A stretch of DNA of 5,854 bases from NCBI GenBank assembly GCA_021807465.1, contig JAKBCX010000119.1, positions 1-5,854 of the forward strand, given 5' to 3'. Each line of letters opens with the position of its first letter. The stretch's first letter is position 1. This document shows, piece after piece, positions 5,693 to 5,854 of the stretch. The notes under the pieces are model-generated. The model saw nothing but the letters and a program-made list of their open reading frames with translations, had not been told where the DNA came from and made no database searches. Position numbers and translations under genes: made by a program. The stretch comes from Pseudomonadota bacterium. Its GTDB lineage: Bacteria; Pseudomonadota; Alphaproteobacteria; Acetobacterales; Acetobacteraceae.

Positions 5693-5854
5693 TTAGAAAT
5701 TAGCCGGCACACAAGTGCCGCCGCTAGAGGTAAGCTGCTCGCAAAACTGCGCCGCATCCTGATGATTGGCAAAGCCAGTTACGCGCAGACGGTAATAGGT
5801 CTGGCCATTCACCGCCACCTTGAGGATCTCGGGCGACTTGCCCGCGAACAAGGC
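5693..5854 (-). CDS. SPOR-domain protein, C-terminal end (5' part outside window)
   Basis: A minus-strand frame enters from the right edge and ends at TAA (5695-5693), giving the last 53 residues of a longer protein. The segment VAVNGQTYYRLRVTGFANHQDAAQFCEQL, then GGTCVPANF, matches the end of a SPOR (sporulation-related repeat) domain: the YYRLRVTGF strand, the following helix with Ala-Ala and Cys38, and a terminal GGTC strand with Cys48 close to the C-terminus. SPOR domains bind denuded glycan strands of peptidoglycan at the division site, and such proteins are usually anchored in the inner membrane or are outer-membrane lipoproteins such as FtsN, DamX or RlpA. The cysteine pair could form a disulfide, as known for some SPOR domains. 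The N-terminal part is outside the window, so anchor type and any enzyme domain cannot be judged. The gene converges on the 217-residue gene, with about 90 bp between the two stops. Confidence 0.8.
   Translation of the reverse strand, partial: ALFAGKSPEILKVAVNGQTYYRLRVTGFANHQDAAQFCEQLTSSGGTCVPANF

Noticed and set aside
1..5854. CRISPR array, rRNA, insertion sequence ends or transposase
   Set aside because: No regularly spaced repeats, no rRNA-like sequence, no terminal inverted repeats with target duplications and no transposase motifs were seen by eye on either strand.

Overview
The window most likely comes from a GC-rich proteobacterium, probably an alphaproteobacterium. This rests on gene style: an EmrA/EmrB pair with its own NodT-type outer-membrane lipoprotein, and the tail of a SPOR-domain protein with the cysteine pair common in that group. 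It is an inference. Most of the window is high in GC (one efflux-gene line hand-counts near 67%), but bases 1-300 hand-count near 43%.

Layout. Bases 2-421 (+) hold the 3' end of an unrecognised, AT-richer reading frame that runs off the left edge. It meets the efflux operon tail to tail, and the two stop codons share one TTAA. Bases 418-4526 (-) hold a three-gene efflux operon, transcribed in the order membrane fusion protein (EmrA type), 14-helix MFS pump (EmrB/DHA2 type), outer-membrane factor (NodT/OprM type). The first two genes overlap by 4 bp (TTGA) and the last two are 12 bp apart, so this is one transcription unit with likely translational coupling. Bases 4653-4946 form a divergent intergenic region with an AT-rich island, short repeats and candidate promoters in both directions. 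Bases 4947-5600 (+) encode an unrecognised 217-residue soluble protein. Bases 5601-5692 contain a strong hairpin between convergent genes. Bases 5693-5854 (-) are the C-terminal end of a SPOR-domain protein that runs off the right edge.

How the genes work together. The MFS pump would move a drug or toxic lipophilic compound out of the cytoplasm or inner leaflet using the proton gradient. The fusion protein would bridge the periplasm and the outer-membrane factor would form the exit duct, making a self-contained EmrAB-TolC-like machine. No transcription regulator (MarR, TetR or LysR type) is visible in the window. The position such a regulator often takes, divergent from the fusion-protein gene, is held instead by the unrecognised 217-residue gene. 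That gene and the AT-rich left-edge gene are the least explained parts of the window. I did not find convincing evidence of a new multi-gene system.
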